A stretch of DNA of 64,000 nt from Scytonema hofmannii PCC 7110 (GTDB lineage: Bacteria > Cyanobacteriota > Cyanobacteriia > Cyanobacteriales > Nostocaceae): NCBI RefSeq assembly GCF_000346485.2, contig NZ_KQ976354.1, positions 4,417,936 through 4,481,935 of the forward strand, read 5' to 3'. The position numbers were made by a program, and so were the translations under genes. This document shows positions 18,857-28,292 of the stretch, piece by piece (position 1 is the stretch's first letter; every line of letters begins with the position of its first letter). The notes under the pieces are model-generated. The model was not told the origin of the DNA, did no database searches, and worked only from the letters and a program-made list of their open reading frames with translations.

Positions 18857-19084
18857 ATGAAAATGCTTTTACAAACAAACAAAAAACAGCCTATTGTTCC
18901 CACAGAGTCTAAGTCGCCTCTGCTCACACTTTCACAGGCTCAAGCGCTCTGTGGGCTTTCTCTACAAGCCCTACATGATGCAATTTTCGAGGGAAGACTA
19001 CGAGCTAGGATGATTGGTGAAGATTGGAAAATTAGAAGTAGCGATTTAAAAGAATATATCTCTACCTTTAATAGAAATCGGTGA
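18857..19084 (+). CDS. Small excisionase/MerR-like HTH protein
   Basis: The 75-residue putative DNA-binding protein has the core LLTLSQAQALCGLSLQALHDAI, then GRLRARMIGEDWKIRSSDLKEYI. This has the spacing of helix-turn-helix domains of the excisionase or MerR-like type (two helices, then the wing with the W-K-I-R/S-DL signature). The ATG at 18857 is preferred over a TTG 12 bases upstream. No integrase lies next to it, so it may be a free-standing regulator or an orphan of a mobile element. It converges with nifJ. Confidence 0.75.
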   Translation: MKMLLQTNKKQPIVPTESKSPLLTLSQAQALCGLSLQALHDAIFEGRLRARMIGEDWKIRSSDLKEYISTFNRNR

Positions 19085-19119
19085 CCAAGAATCAGTGACC
19101 AGTGACCAGTGGCTTTCAT

Positions 19120-22100
19120 CTAGTCCTGATTTTTGCGTACTGCTAAATACTCGTACATTTGCCAGCGTGCATTTACCTCAGCTTGAGCCTCTTCTAGCAA
19201 GCGTTTGGCAAGAGCTGGTTTGTTTTTGGTGAGCATTTTGAAACGATTTTCTTGATACATCGACCCTTCCACCGACTGTTTAGGCGATCGCATATCCAAT
19301 TGCAAGGGATTTTGACCCTGTTTTTGCAAATCGGGATTGTATCGATAAAGCAGCCAACGTCCTGATTCCACCAAGGCTTTTTGGTGATTCATGGCTGTTG
19401 CCATATCTATCCCGTGGGCTATGCAGTGGCTGTACGCAATAATCAATGATGGACCGTCATAAGCTTCTGCTTCTAAAAATGCTTTTAGGGTGTGTTCATC
19501 TTTCGCGCCAATCGCTACACTTGCTACGTAAACATTTCCATATGTCATAGCAATCAGCCCCAAGTCTTTTTTAGCCACAGGCTTACCACTAGAGGCAAAC
19601 TTAGCAACTGCACCCTTTGGAGTGGCTTTAGAAGATTGTCCGCCCGTGTTTGAATAGACTTCCGTATCCATGACCAAGATATTGACATTGCGACCACTAG
19701 CAAGTACGTGATCGAGTCCGCCAAAGTCAATATCATATGCCCATCCATCACCGCCAACAATCCAAACACTTTTCTTTACTAAGTAATCAACTAGTGTTAA
19801 AAGCTGTTTGGCTTCGGCAATAGGGAAATCGGAGATGGAAGGATGTGTTTTAATTAATTGATGTAGCAAAGATTTGAGACGCTCGACTTGCTGCCGTTGT
19901 TGATAAATATTTGCTTCTGACTTTTGCTGTGCAGTTAAAAGAGATTGAACCAAATCATTAGGAATTAATGGTTCAACTTCTCCATTGCCGATCTCCCGTT
20001 TTGTATTTGCTAATTTTTTCAGCAGTTCGGTAGCAAATTCAGTCTGCTTATCCAAAGACAAACGAAAGCCAAAACCAAATTCAGCATTATCTTCAAATAA
20101 GCTATTCGACCAAGCGGGTCCTCTGCCTTCATTATTTGTTGTCCAAGGAGTTGTAGGTAAGTTCCCACCGTAGATTGAAGAACAACCCGTAGCGTTAGCG
20201 ATCGCAGCTCGATCTCCAAACAATTGTGTTAGCAATTTTAAATACGGTGTTTCACCACAACCAGCACAGGCACCAGAAAATTCAAATAGCGGTTGTTGTA
20301 GTTGTTGTTGGCGAATTTGTGTGAGTTTAAGCTGTCGGCGATCAGGATTTGGCAAACTTAAAAAGAAGTGCCAGTTTTCCCGTTCTTGCTCCCGCAGAGG
20401 CAATTGTGGCTCCATGTTAATTGCCTTGCGTTCCGGTTGAAATTTATTTTTTGCAGGGCAAATATCTACACAAATCTGACACCCCGTACAATCTTCTGGA
20501 GCGACTTGAATTGTAAACTTTTGTTCGGCAAAATCTTTATCCTTAGCATTGGCAGATTTAAAATTCGTTGGAGCTTCATCCAATGCGTTTGCTTGGTAGA
20601 TTTTACTCCGAATCGCTCCATGAGGGCAAACAATAACGCACTTACTACACTGCACGCAGATGCTGGAGTCCCAAACAGGAATTTCTTGTGCAACATTGCG
20701 CTTTTCCCACTTGGCAGTACCCGTGGGATAAGTACCATCAGGAGGAAGGGCGCTTACAGGCAGTTCATCACCCTGCCATAACATAATTTTACCTAAAACT
20801 TCCCGCACGAATTCGGGAGCAGCAATGGGGATTTTGGATTTTGGATTTTGGATTTTGGATTGGGAAAAATTTTCTTGTGTCTCTTGTCTCCCAGTCCCTA
20901 CTTTGTGCAAGTTTTCTAAAGTCCGATCCACAGCCTCTAGGTTCGTCCGGACAACTTCCGCGCCTTTCTTCCCATAAGTCTTTTCGATCGCTTGCTTAAT
21001 TTTGGCGATCGCTTCTTCTTGTGGCAAAACACCTGCTAGTGCAAAGAAACAGACTTGCATGATGGTGTTAATCCTTCCACCCATGCCACTTTCACGAGCT
21101 ACCTTGTTCGCATTAATAACGTAAAACTTTAACTGCTTGCTAATAATTTGCTCTTGTATTTTTACTGGGAGATGTTCCCAAACAGTATAAGGATCGTGAG
21201 GGCTGTTAAGCAAAAATATTGCTCCTGGGGCAGCATTTTTTAGAATATCAATACGTTCTAAAAAAAACCATTGATGGCAACCAATAAAGTTGGCTTTGTC
21301 AATGAGGTAAGTTGAACGAATGGGTTGGGAACCGAAACGTAAATGTGAAACGGTGATAGACCCAGATTTCTTTGAGTCGTAGACAAAATACCCCTGAGCG
21401 TAGTTATCGGTCTCCTCACCAATAATCTTAATTGAGTTTTTATTTGCTCCTACCGTCCCATCAGACCCTAACCCGTAAAACATTGCTCGAACTACACTGT
21501 CTGGCTCAATAGAGAAGTTGGGGTCATGGGTGAGGGAGGTATGACTGATATCGTCATTAATACCTACAGTAAAGTGGTTTTTCGATGTAGTTTGGGCAAG
21601 ATTCTCAAAAATTGCCCTCACCATTGCTGGAGTAAATTCTTTGGAAGAAAGACCGTAACGACCACTAATGACTTTAGGTAGGGGTGAAATCCTTCCACTA
21701 CCTCTGGCGTCCCACATTTCGTGGAGGGCGGTCACTATATCTAAATATAAGGGTTCACCAACACTACCTGGTTCTTTTGTACGGTCAAGAACTGCGATCG
21801 CTTTCACAGTCGTAGGTAATACTTCTACAAACCGTTTGACATCAAAAGGACGATACAGTCTAACTTTAACAACACCAACTTTTTCACCACGAGCGTTAAG
21901 ATAATCGACTGTCTCATGCACTGTTTCACAGCCAGAACCCATGAGGACGATAATCTGTTCGGCATTGGATACACCGTAGTATTCAAAAATTTGATAGTAG
22001 CGTCCCGTCAGTTCTCCAAATCGATCCATCACTCGTTGGACAATATCGGGACAGGCGCTGTAATAAGGGTTAATACTTTCGCGGGATTGGAAATAGATAT

Positions 22101-22767
22101 CAGGGTTTTGAGCAGTTCCCCGTAATACGGGACGATCAGGAGTCAAAGCACGATAGCGATGGGCAAAGATTGATTCAATATCGATGAGGGCTTTTAAGTC
22201 GTTATCATTCAATAGCTGCACTTTTTGAATTTCATGCGAAGTCCGGAAGCCGTCAAAAAAGTGCATAAATGGGACTCGCGTCTGAAGGGTAGCAGCTTGT
22301 GCAATTAAAGCAAAGTCATGGCTTTCTTGTACTGACGCCGAGCATAGAAGGGCAAAACCAGTTGCACGAGCTGCCATGACATCACTATGATCGCCAAAAA
22401 TTGACAGGGCGTGAGTTGCTAAAGAACGAGCAGCAACGTGAATTACTGCACTCGTTAATTCTCCTGCAATTTTATAAAGGTTGGGAATCATCAATAGCAA
22501 TCCCTGCGATGATGTGAAAGTCGTTGTCAGGGAGCCTGTTTGTAATGCTCCATGAACAGCCGCCGCCGCACCACCTTCGCTTTGCATCTCAATCACGCTG
22601 GGAACAGTACCCCATAAGTTGGGGCGTCCTTCAGATGACCATGTATCAGCCCATTCTCCCATTGCAGAGGAGGGAGTAATGGGATAGATAGCAATCACTT
22701 CATTGATGCGGTAAGCAACACGGGCAACAGCTTCATTCCCGTCTATTGTTGCAAAGTTTGTGTTCAT
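19120..22767 (-). CDS. nifJ: Pyruvate:ferredoxin (flavodoxin) oxidoreductase
   Basis: A 1215-residue homodimer-type PFOR. It converts pyruvate and CoA to acetyl-CoA and CO2 while reducing ferredoxin or flavodoxin, in fermentation or in support of nitrogenase. The N-terminal pyruvate domain begins with ATIDGNEAVARVAYRINEVIAIYPITPSS. Two 4Fe-4S motifs lie at about 700-712 (CVQCSKCVIVCP) and 757-768 (CTGCQICVDICP). The TPP domain starts around 828 with CAGCGETPYLKLL and contains GGDGWAYDIDFGG. AGGAGG precedes the ATG. A linker at about 633-646 is encoded by an intergenic-type repeat (see separate entry). Confidence 0.97.
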   Translation of the reverse strand: MNTNFATIDGNEAVARVAYRINEVIAIYPITPSSAMGEWADTWSSEGRPNLWGTVPSVIEMQSEGGAAAAVHGALQTGSLTTTFTSSQGLLLMIPNLYKIAGELTSAVIHVAARSLATHALSIFGDHSDVMAARATGFALLCSASVQESHDFALIAQAATLQTRVPFMHFFDGFRTSHEIQKVQLLNDNDLKALIDIESIFAHRYRALTPDRPVLRGTAQNPDIYFQSRESINPYYSACPDIVQRVMDRFGELTGRYYQIFEYYGVSNAEQIIVLMGSGCETVHETVDYLNARGEKVGVVKVRLYRPFDVKRFVEVLPTTVKAIAVLDRTKEPGSVGEPLYLDIVTALHEMWDARGSGRISPLPKVISGRYGLSSKEFTPAMVRAIFENLAQTTSKNHFTVGINDDISHTSLTHDPNFSIEPDSVVRAMFYGLGSDGTVGANKNSIKIIGEETDNYAQGYFVYDSKKSGSITVSHLRFGSQPIRSTYLIDKANFIGCHQWFFLERIDILKNAAPGAIFLLNSPHDPYTVWEHLPVKIQEQIISKQLKFYVINANKVARESGMGGRINTIMQVCFFALAGVLPQEEAIAKIKQAIEKTYGKKGAEVVRTNLEAVDRTLENLHKVGTGRQETQENFSQSKIQNPKSKIPIAAPEFVREVLGKIMLWQGDELPVSALPPDGTYPTGTAKWEKRNVAQEIPVWDSSICVQCSKCVIVCPHGAIRSKIYQANALDEAPTNFKSANAKDKDFAEQKFTIQVAPEDCTGCQICVDICPAKNKFQPERKAINMEPQLPLREQERENWHFFLSLPNPDRRQLKLTQIRQQQLQQPLFEFSGACAGCGETPYLKLLTQLFGDRAAIANATGCSSIYGGNLPTTPWTTNNEGRGPAWSNSLFEDNAEFGFGFRLSLDKQTEFATELLKKLANTKREIGNGEVEPLIPNDLVQSLLTAQQKSEANIYQQRQQVERLKSLLHQLIKTHPSISDFPIAEAKQLLTLVDYLVKKSVWIVGGDGWAYDIDFGGLDHVLASGRNVNILVMDTEVYSNTGGQSSKATPKGAVAKFASSGKPVAKKDLGLIAMTYGNVYVASVAIGAKDEHTLKAFLEAEAYDGPSLIIAYSHCIAHGIDMATAMNHQKALVESGRWLLYRYNPDLQKQGQNPLQLDMRSPKQSVEGSMYQENRFKMLTKNKPALAKRLLEEAQAEVNARWQMYEYLAVRKNQD
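20830..20871 (-). repeat. CCAAAATC repeat inside the nifJ reading frame
   Basis: On the minus strand this is AATCCAAAATCC-type sequence, the same words as at 7807 and 36743. It is translated in frame as QSKIQNPKSKIP between the gamma-type domain and the ferredoxin-like domain of NifJ. The reading frame is kept. Confidence 0.85.
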
Positions 22768-22816
22768 ACTCCTCCTGTGAGATTGCTACCTTCTAAAATC
22801 TCCACATTTTTAGTAT

Positions 22817-22860
22817 GCTAGTAACTAATAATTAATTACATAAAATTATTAGTTACTAGC
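22817..22860 (-). promoter_or_regulatory. Perfect 17-bp inverted repeat upstream of nifJ
   Basis: GCTAGTAACTAATAATT and its exact complement flank a 10-base A/T-rich loop, 50-93 bases before the nifJ ATG. It could be an operator, a leader hairpin or a terminator of read-through RNA. The sequence itself does not say which. Confidence 0.55.
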
Positions 22861-23779
22861 ACTTTGCAAATGTGATATGTATTAAACTAATGCTCTAATT
22901 CATACATTCATGAATTCATGAGAATTAACATTTTGTATGATTATGTTTAGGCACTAGGTAAGGCTTAGCATAACTCTCAATTAATCTTTTATATCACTCA
23001 TTATCTCACCCTATGAAGAGGATTTCTTTGTTAGAATTACTTATGTACTCAGGGGGAGAAAGTACTATTTGGTAAGGGTTTCAGATAATTTTATTTTTTT
23101 TAAGGGGCATGGGTACGGGATTTAATCATGGGTTGTAGCCATCCTAAAATTCTTGAACTTGCTCAACTTCAAAAAAATACCGCTTTTTTCTTCTCATTTC
23201 TGTTGATTACCGAGTGTGCCAAATTTTAGCAATTCTCAAGCCCTAGAGCGCCGATACAATAATCAAAAAGGAGGCTAAAAAGCTGGTTTCTTTCTCTCTG
23301 TGGTCAAGCTTGATATGTCGTAGGCTCAACTCGAAGGAACTGGGTTTTTGGTATTACTGTACTGGTACTCTAGATGATAGGAAGTGAATGCTATTTCTTC
23401 TAAAAATATTTTTTAATGTACATTTGATTTTTTTTATGTTATATGATGTTTGTGGGACTTGCATTAAGTTTTACTTAATGCTGTACGAAATCAAAATCTC
23501 ATAAAGTTTTCCAAAAAATCTTACTTACGACGTATGACTTATTGAAGAAACAGTAAATTCTACGATCAGATAAAATATACTACTAGTTTCAAAGGTAAAG
23601 ATTGACTATTTTTTAATAAAGCACTATTTAAAAATTTCTCTATAATTTAGGAGATATTGTTACTAATGAGGAGATGGGCATTGAGCATTGAAAAACATTA
23701 AGAGCATATTTAATCTAAATCTAATAAAAGAGAGTAAAACAGACTTTTTGACTAAAAACTTGCCCAACAAGGAGCAGGG
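22861..23779. other. Long A/T-rich intergenic region between nifJ and the kinase gene
   Basis: No gene seen. Positions 23244-23372 carry one copy of a dispersed block (AGAGCGCC.ATACAATAATCAAAAA ... GGGTTTTTGG..TACTGTACTGG) whose other copy, at 38440-38688, overlaps the end of the leader-peptide gene. The remainder is A/T-rich promoter-like DNA. Confidence 0.6.
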
Positions 23780-25519
23780 ATGGTGAACCAAAAACAAGCA
23801 AAATCCCTTGAAGATACATTTGCTGGTAATAGCAACATGACAGAAATCATGCGAACTCATTCTAAACTAGCAGAATTGCGTCAGAAGAAAGTAGCTCGCA
23901 AGCATGAGTTATATGTGGAGACAGAAACAGTATGTGTAGATATTGGGAGTATTTTTGAGAGTATTACTGATGCCTTGGTTGCTGTAGATTCTCAGTGGTG
24001 CTACATTTATGTCAATTCCGAAGCAGCAAGGCTGATGCAAAAAAATTCAGAAGATTTGCTTGGAAAGGAAATGTGGGAAGTGTTTCCAGATACAATAGGG
24101 ACGAAATTTGAAAAAGAATATAAGCGATCGCTCATCGAACAAGTGGTTGTAAATTTTGAGGAATTTTTCCCGTCCTATAGTATGTGGTTGGAAGTTCGGG
24201 CGAATCCTTTTGAGCAAGGTCTGGCGATTTATTTTCGAGACATCTCTCAGCGAAAAAAAGACGAGCAAGAGTACAGACAACTTTTACAACGAGAAAGGGC
24301 TGCACGGGCTGAAGCTGAATCGGCTAACAGAATTAAAGATGAGTTTTTAGCAGTACTATCCCACGAATTGCGATCGCCTCTCAACCCAATACTAGGTTGG
24401 GCAAAAATGCTGAGAACTGGTAAGTACGATCAAGTAGCAACTCACCGTGCCTTGGAAACAATAGAGCGTAATGCTAAGTTACAAGCACAACTGATTGAAG
24501 ACTTGTTAGATGTATCTCGCATTTTACGTGGCAAGTTAGTCTTAAATATCTATCCGGTTAATTTAGTAACAACAATAGAAGCTGCGATCGAAACAGTACA
24601 GTTAGCAGCACAAGCAAAAGCCATCCAAGTTCATACCTTCTTAGATTCTAATGTAGGGTTAATATCAGGAGATACAAATCGCCTGCAACAAATCTTGTGG
24701 AATTTGCTTTCAAATGCTATTAAATTTACACCCAATGGGGGACGGGTAGAAGTCCGATTAGAACGAGTAGAAGAAGACAAGGGAGAAATATTAAACGGGT
24801 CTTCTCTGTCGAGTGGCTACGCGCAAATCACGATTACAGATAATGGCAAGGGGATTAATGCGGAATTTTTACCCCATGTATTTGAGTATTTCCGACAAGA
24901 GAACAGCAGTACAACCCGTAAATTTGGTGGACTGGGCTTAGGGCTAGCCATTGTTAGATACCTGACAGAAATGCATGGTGGTTCGGTAACAGCCCACAGT
25001 CAAGGAGAGGGGCTGGGGGCCACATTTACTGTTAAATTGCCACTTGTGAGCGATTCTCAATACCAACCTGTAGATTCTGAAGATTTCCACTCCCTACACG
25101 CCACTCTCCACTCTCCGCTTGAAGGATTGCGAATTTTGGTAGTAGATGATGAAGCTGATATTCGAGAATTAGTTGCTTTTATTTTAGAAGAGTTTGGAGC
25201 CGAAGTCTGTATTACAAAATCAGCCAGCGAAGCACTCACAGTCATAGAACAATCAGTGCCAGATCTTTTGGTTTGTGATATTGGTATGCCAGATGTAGAT
25301 GGTTATATGCTGATGCGTCAGATCCGGGCTTTGCCATCAGAAAAGGGAGGTCAAATGCTAGCAGTTGCGCTGACAGCTTATGCAGGAGAATACAATCAAA
25401 AACAAGCTCTAGCTTCAGGATTTCAGATGCATCTTTCCAAACCTGTAGAGCCAGATAAATTAGTTAGGGAAATCTCCCGCATATGCTGTCCGGCCAACAC
25501 GACTGAAAAATTTTCATAA
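23780..25519 (+). CDS. Hybrid sensor histidine kinase (PAS-HisKA-HATPase-REC)
   Basis: A 579-residue soluble sensor. A PAS domain (about 60-155) ends in the PAC-like AIYFRDISQRKKDE, and a short coiled linker follows. The HisKA has the H-box SHELRSPLNPILG with phospho-acceptor His195. The HATPase domain (about 300-420) carries N-box NLLSNAIKFT, ITDNGKGI and GLGLGLAIV. A C-terminal receiver (about 453-570) has DDE, phospho-acceptor Asp500 in VCDIGMPDVDG and Lys in HLSKPVEP. No transmembrane helix is visible. The start has GGAGCAGGG just upstream. It is an orphan hybrid kinase. Confidence 0.93.
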   Translation: MVNQKQAKSLEDTFAGNSNMTEIMRTHSKLAELRQKKVARKHELYVETETVCVDIGSIFESITDALVAVDSQWCYIYVNSEAARLMQKNSEDLLGKEMWEVFPDTIGTKFEKEYKRSLIEQVVVNFEEFFPSYSMWLEVRANPFEQGLAIYFRDISQRKKDEQEYRQLLQRERAARAEAESANRIKDEFLAVLSHELRSPLNPILGWAKMLRTGKYDQVATHRALETIERNAKLQAQLIEDLLDVSRILRGKLVLNIYPVNLVTTIEAAIETVQLAAQAKAIQVHTFLDSNVGLISGDTNRLQQILWNLLSNAIKFTPNGGRVEVRLERVEEDKGEILNGSSLSSGYAQITITDNGKGINAEFLPHVFEYFRQENSSTTRKFGGLGLGLAIVRYLTEMHGGSVTAHSQGEGLGATFTVKLPLVSDSQYQPVDSEDFHSLHATLHSPLEGLRILVVDDEADIRELVAFILEEFGAEVCITKSASEALTVIEQSVPDLLVCDIGMPDVDGYMLMRQIRALPSEKGGQMLAVALTAYAGEYNQKQALASGFQMHLSKPVEPDKLVREISRICCPANTTEKFS

Positions 25520-25582
25520 ATAATTTATAATTTCCATATACAATACTTAATAATCATCAAAGTTCTAGCATTAGAGGCAAAA

Positions 25583-25616
25583 GAGGTTTTATATTAATCC
25601 CTATCAGGGATTGAAC
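25583..25616 (+). repeat. Single CRISPR-repeat-like sequence
   Basis: TTTTATATTAATCCCTATC followed by AGGGATTGAAC resembles cyanobacterial CRISPR repeats that end in AGGGATTGAAAC and contain the palindrome AATCCCTATCAGGGATT. There is only one copy and no cas gene in the window, so it is not an array. It lies between the kinase gene and the SLH gene and may act as a small hairpin. Confidence 0.35.
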
Positions 25617-25632
25617 TTCCTAATAACAAAAT

Positions 25633-26634
25633 ATGTCTCCCGATCCGAAGTCATCGCAATCGAATCCTCTTGGCTTTGATGAACTCATTGGCATTTTAGT
25701 TGCCTTTGCTACTATTGGAGCAATTCTCTTCTGGTCATTTTCCCGCAGAGGAGACTCTGGCTGGAATATGACTGGGCTACAGTTTCCATTACCAACAACC
25801 TCTACGTCTCCAACCTTAAGCATTCCACCAGAACAACTCGTTCCACGTGGCAATGAACCTGCCAAAACTCCATTACCACCTCAGGAAATAATACCTGAAG
25901 ATGAGTTACCGACCGTTAGCAAAACAGATATAAAAGAATCACCACAAGCACAAGCACCTTTGTTATTGTCGCCCGAAGTCTATGCTATAGAAGAATATCG
26001 CGCAGTTACTCCTGCAGAAAAATTACCAACCATCCCCCCTCCAATTGCATTCACGGACATATCTAATGACTTTTGGGGGCGTCGCTTTATTGATAAACTC
26101 TCTTCCCGTGGAATTATCAAAGGCTTTCCCGATTACTCTTTTAGACCAAATCAGCCAGTCAGCCGTGCTGAATTTGCTGCTATGTTGCAACAAGCCTTTA
26201 ATACAAAAGTACGTAGCAAGGGACTCTCATTGGAAGATATATCAGAACAGTATTGGGCAGCTCCTGCCATCGATCGAGCTATGGGCGCGGGATTTTTAAA
26301 AGGTTATCCAGACAAAACATTCAAACCACAGCAGAAAATTTCTCGAGTGCAGGTGCTAGTTGCTCTTGCAAGCGGGTTAAATTTGAAAAAATCTTCCCCC
26401 TCACAGGAGGTTTTAAGTATTTATGAGGACGTAGGCGATATTCCTCAATATGCGATCGCTAAAGTCACGGCTGCTACTGAAAATAGTATTGTGGTCAACT
26501 ATCCAGATGCAAAGTTTCTTGCCCCAAATAAAGAAGCTACCCGTGCTGAGGTAGCTGTTATGATTCATCAAGCTTTGGTAAGAACAGGGAGGTTACAACC
26601 TATTAAATCTCAAAATGTTGTGACGCTACCCTAG
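25633..26634 (+). CDS. SLH-domain protein with N-terminal membrane helix
   Basis: Envelope protein of 333 residues. It has a single membrane helix near 19-37 (GILVAFATIGAILFWSF), a long Pro/Thr/Ser-rich linker to about 135, then three S-layer-homology repeats: about 137-195 (FTDISNDFWGRRFIDKL), 200-255 (LEDISEQYWAAPAIDRA) and 265-325 (YEDVGDIPQYAIAKV). SLH domains bind peptidoglycan-linked polymers, so the protein likely bridges inner membrane and wall. The gene follows the kinase by 113 bases and may share its transcript. Confidence 0.9.
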   Translation: MSPDPKSSQSNPLGFDELIGILVAFATIGAILFWSFSRRGDSGWNMTGLQFPLPTTSTSPTLSIPPEQLVPRGNEPAKTPLPPQEIIPEDELPTVSKTDIKESPQAQAPLLLSPEVYAIEEYRAVTPAEKLPTIPPPIAFTDISNDFWGRRFIDKLSSRGIIKGFPDYSFRPNQPVSRAEFAAMLQQAFNTKVRSKGLSLEDISEQYWAAPAIDRAMGAGFLKGYPDKTFKPQQKISRVQVLVALASGLNLKKSSPSQEVLSIYEDVGDIPQYAIAKVTAATENSIVVNYPDAKFLAPNKEATRAEVAVMIHQALVRTGRLQPIKSQNVVTLP

Positions 26635-26727
26635 TAAAGTTTAAAGAAAGGGTTGTTAGTTGTTAGTTGTTAGTGGTTAGTTGAATTAATAACCTCTAAC
26701 CACTATCCACTAACCACTAACAATTTT

Positions 26728-27177
26728 TTAACCTTCCAAACTTTCTTTGCCTACAACTTGTGATTTCAGTGACGAAATTTCACCAGTTAACTCTTGCCTG
26801 GTTGAAGCTTTTAGTAGATAGCGGTAGACAAACCAAGCAGAGTAACCAATACCAATTAACTCAAAGGTTGGCGCTACCAAAGGAAAATCATTGAGAGCAT
26901 CTAGGATTGCCAGAACCACTTTGACAGTTACAATTGCTCCTACGATTAAACCAACAACGATGAGAGGTTGTTTGTATTGATTGAAAAATCCTCCTAGATA
27001 TTCAGGCAGTGATGCCAAAAAGCTAGAAGCTTGTTCTCCATATTTTAACCATTGCTCTTGAGACTGCACGGCAGGCTGGACTTTGGTTATGGTTCCTGTT
27101 TGGTTGTTGATATTTGGCACTGTTGCCTCTGAAGACTTTGTTTCCACAATTTCTGGTTGTTGCATTTCCGCTTCCAT
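26728..27177 (-). CDS. CAAD-domain (CURT1-like) thylakoid membrane protein
   Basis: The 149-residue product has a polar N-terminus to about 60 and two central membrane helices (PLIVVGLIVGAIVTVKVVLAI and FELIGIGYSAWFVYRYLL). It ends with an amphipathic helix (RQELTGEISSLKSQVV). This is the arrangement of the CAAD domain, found attached to some cyanobacterial aminoacyl-tRNA synthetases and free-standing in the membrane-curving CURT1 family. The ATG at 27177 is used rather than the upstream TTG. It converges with the SLH gene; the spacer has inverted GTTAGTGG/CCACTAAC words. Confidence 0.88.
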   Translation of the reverse strand: MEAEMQQPEIVETKSSEATVPNINNQTGTITKVQPAVQSQEQWLKYGEQASSFLASLPEYLGGFFNQYKQPLIVVGLIVGAIVTVKVVLAILDALNDFPLVAPTFELIGIGYSAWFVYRYLLKASTRQELTGEISSLKSQVVGKESLEG

Positions 27178-27562
27178 AGTTTTCAAAGTTAATTTACTTT
27201 TATCCGGACAGTTACAACCAAAAGGCTGTTGAGTAGGCGATGCACCAGCGCATCAACAGAACTGATTTGGGTAACAAGGAGAGTTTTAGTCGCCTATAAC
27301 CATAATTGTCCCTCAATCAGTAGTTCATCAACTCCAAGGTAGAATGAGAATAAGGGCGGTAGTAGTAATAATCCAGTGCGTAATCTAAAGTCAGTGTTCA
27401 ACAGCCCGTTGTTCTACGAACTAGAAGCCTGAGTGTAGGGTTACTACGTGCGGCATGAGCACCAAAATAAGTACTCTTTTAAGTACAAATGGTACTAAAA
27501 TCGCATCACCTCTTATTTATACAAACCTAAATGCCGATTTTACCCCATATTTAAGTTGTCAT

Positions 27563-27912
27563 GTAACTAAGTAGCCAAAAATGAGGATTATTTTGAGTAA
27601 TTTGGGGTGAATCGGACTTAACCGCACCCCAAATTTACGTTGTTGCTCATTTGAGCACTCCCGGAGCGGGGTATTGTTTGCCTCGACACAGCTTAAAGGC
27701 TTGTTAATGGATTTCGGTGTTGCACTGTGTGACGCAGCCATGTTCCTTGTCCGACGCTTGAGACTGGCTAATCTCCCGCGCGTCATGACCCTTAAGCGGA
27801 CTGAAACCCAGAAACGGGTAACCTTGAAACTAGTTCAAAGTTGAGTCATGGTGGAGTCAGTAAGTCGAATTGCTCCGATTTACTCTGGATTGCTCCAGTT
27901 CACTTACTCCTC
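27563..27912 (-). mobile_element. Noncoding mobile repeat, copy C (HEARO/IscB omega-RNA-like)
   Basis: A 350-base copy with the same edges (TCAT outside, GTAACTAA inside left, ACTCCTC inside right). Relative to copy B, the two ATTACTCC words near the right end are both ATTGCTCC here, a parallel change in two related positions. No protein gene is attached. Confidence 0.55.
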
Positions 27913-28292
27913 TTAAGCTCTAATCCTCAATTAAAGCATTTTTATTAGTTTTCTACTTGAAAAAAGTAATCTACTATACTTTTTGCCAAAGTCAGAAGAC
28001 AGACAATCGATGGTATCTTCAATACTATAGAAGCCCTGTTTGATTTTTGAAATATACGTAGGTAGGATAAAAGCCCACCATATGAGACTTTTTTGCAGCG
28101 TAGCCCTAGCTACAGGACTTAAAATTTTTCATAAATTATTTACAATTCTTATAGGAATTTGCTCTGGAATTTTAAATTCTGATTTTGTAGTTGCGCTTTA
28201 GAGCTAAAGCGCAGCTACAAACTGTATGACTGCCTGTTTCAGAGTCTAACCCTTAAAATTCCTCTTCTCTAGCCCCCGATCGCCGATCTTCT
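27913..28292. other. Intergenic stretch with a long palindrome
   Basis: No gene seen. Positions 28185-28220 form a near-perfect hairpin (GTAGTTGCGCTTTA, loop GAGC, TAAAGCGCAGCTAC), of the kind of dispersed palindrome common in these genomes. The spacer upstream of copy C (27178-27562) likewise shows no gene. Confidence 0.6.

Noticed and set aside
25583..25616. CRISPR array
   Set aside because: Only one repeat-like unit is present, with no second copy, spacers or cas genes in the window.
15615..27786. Repeated minus-strand peptides KRRTRNMAASHSATPES in all three mobile element copies
   Set aside because: The three frames have different starts and ends, follow RNA stems, and lack a Shine-Dalgarno; they look like by-products of a noncoding element.
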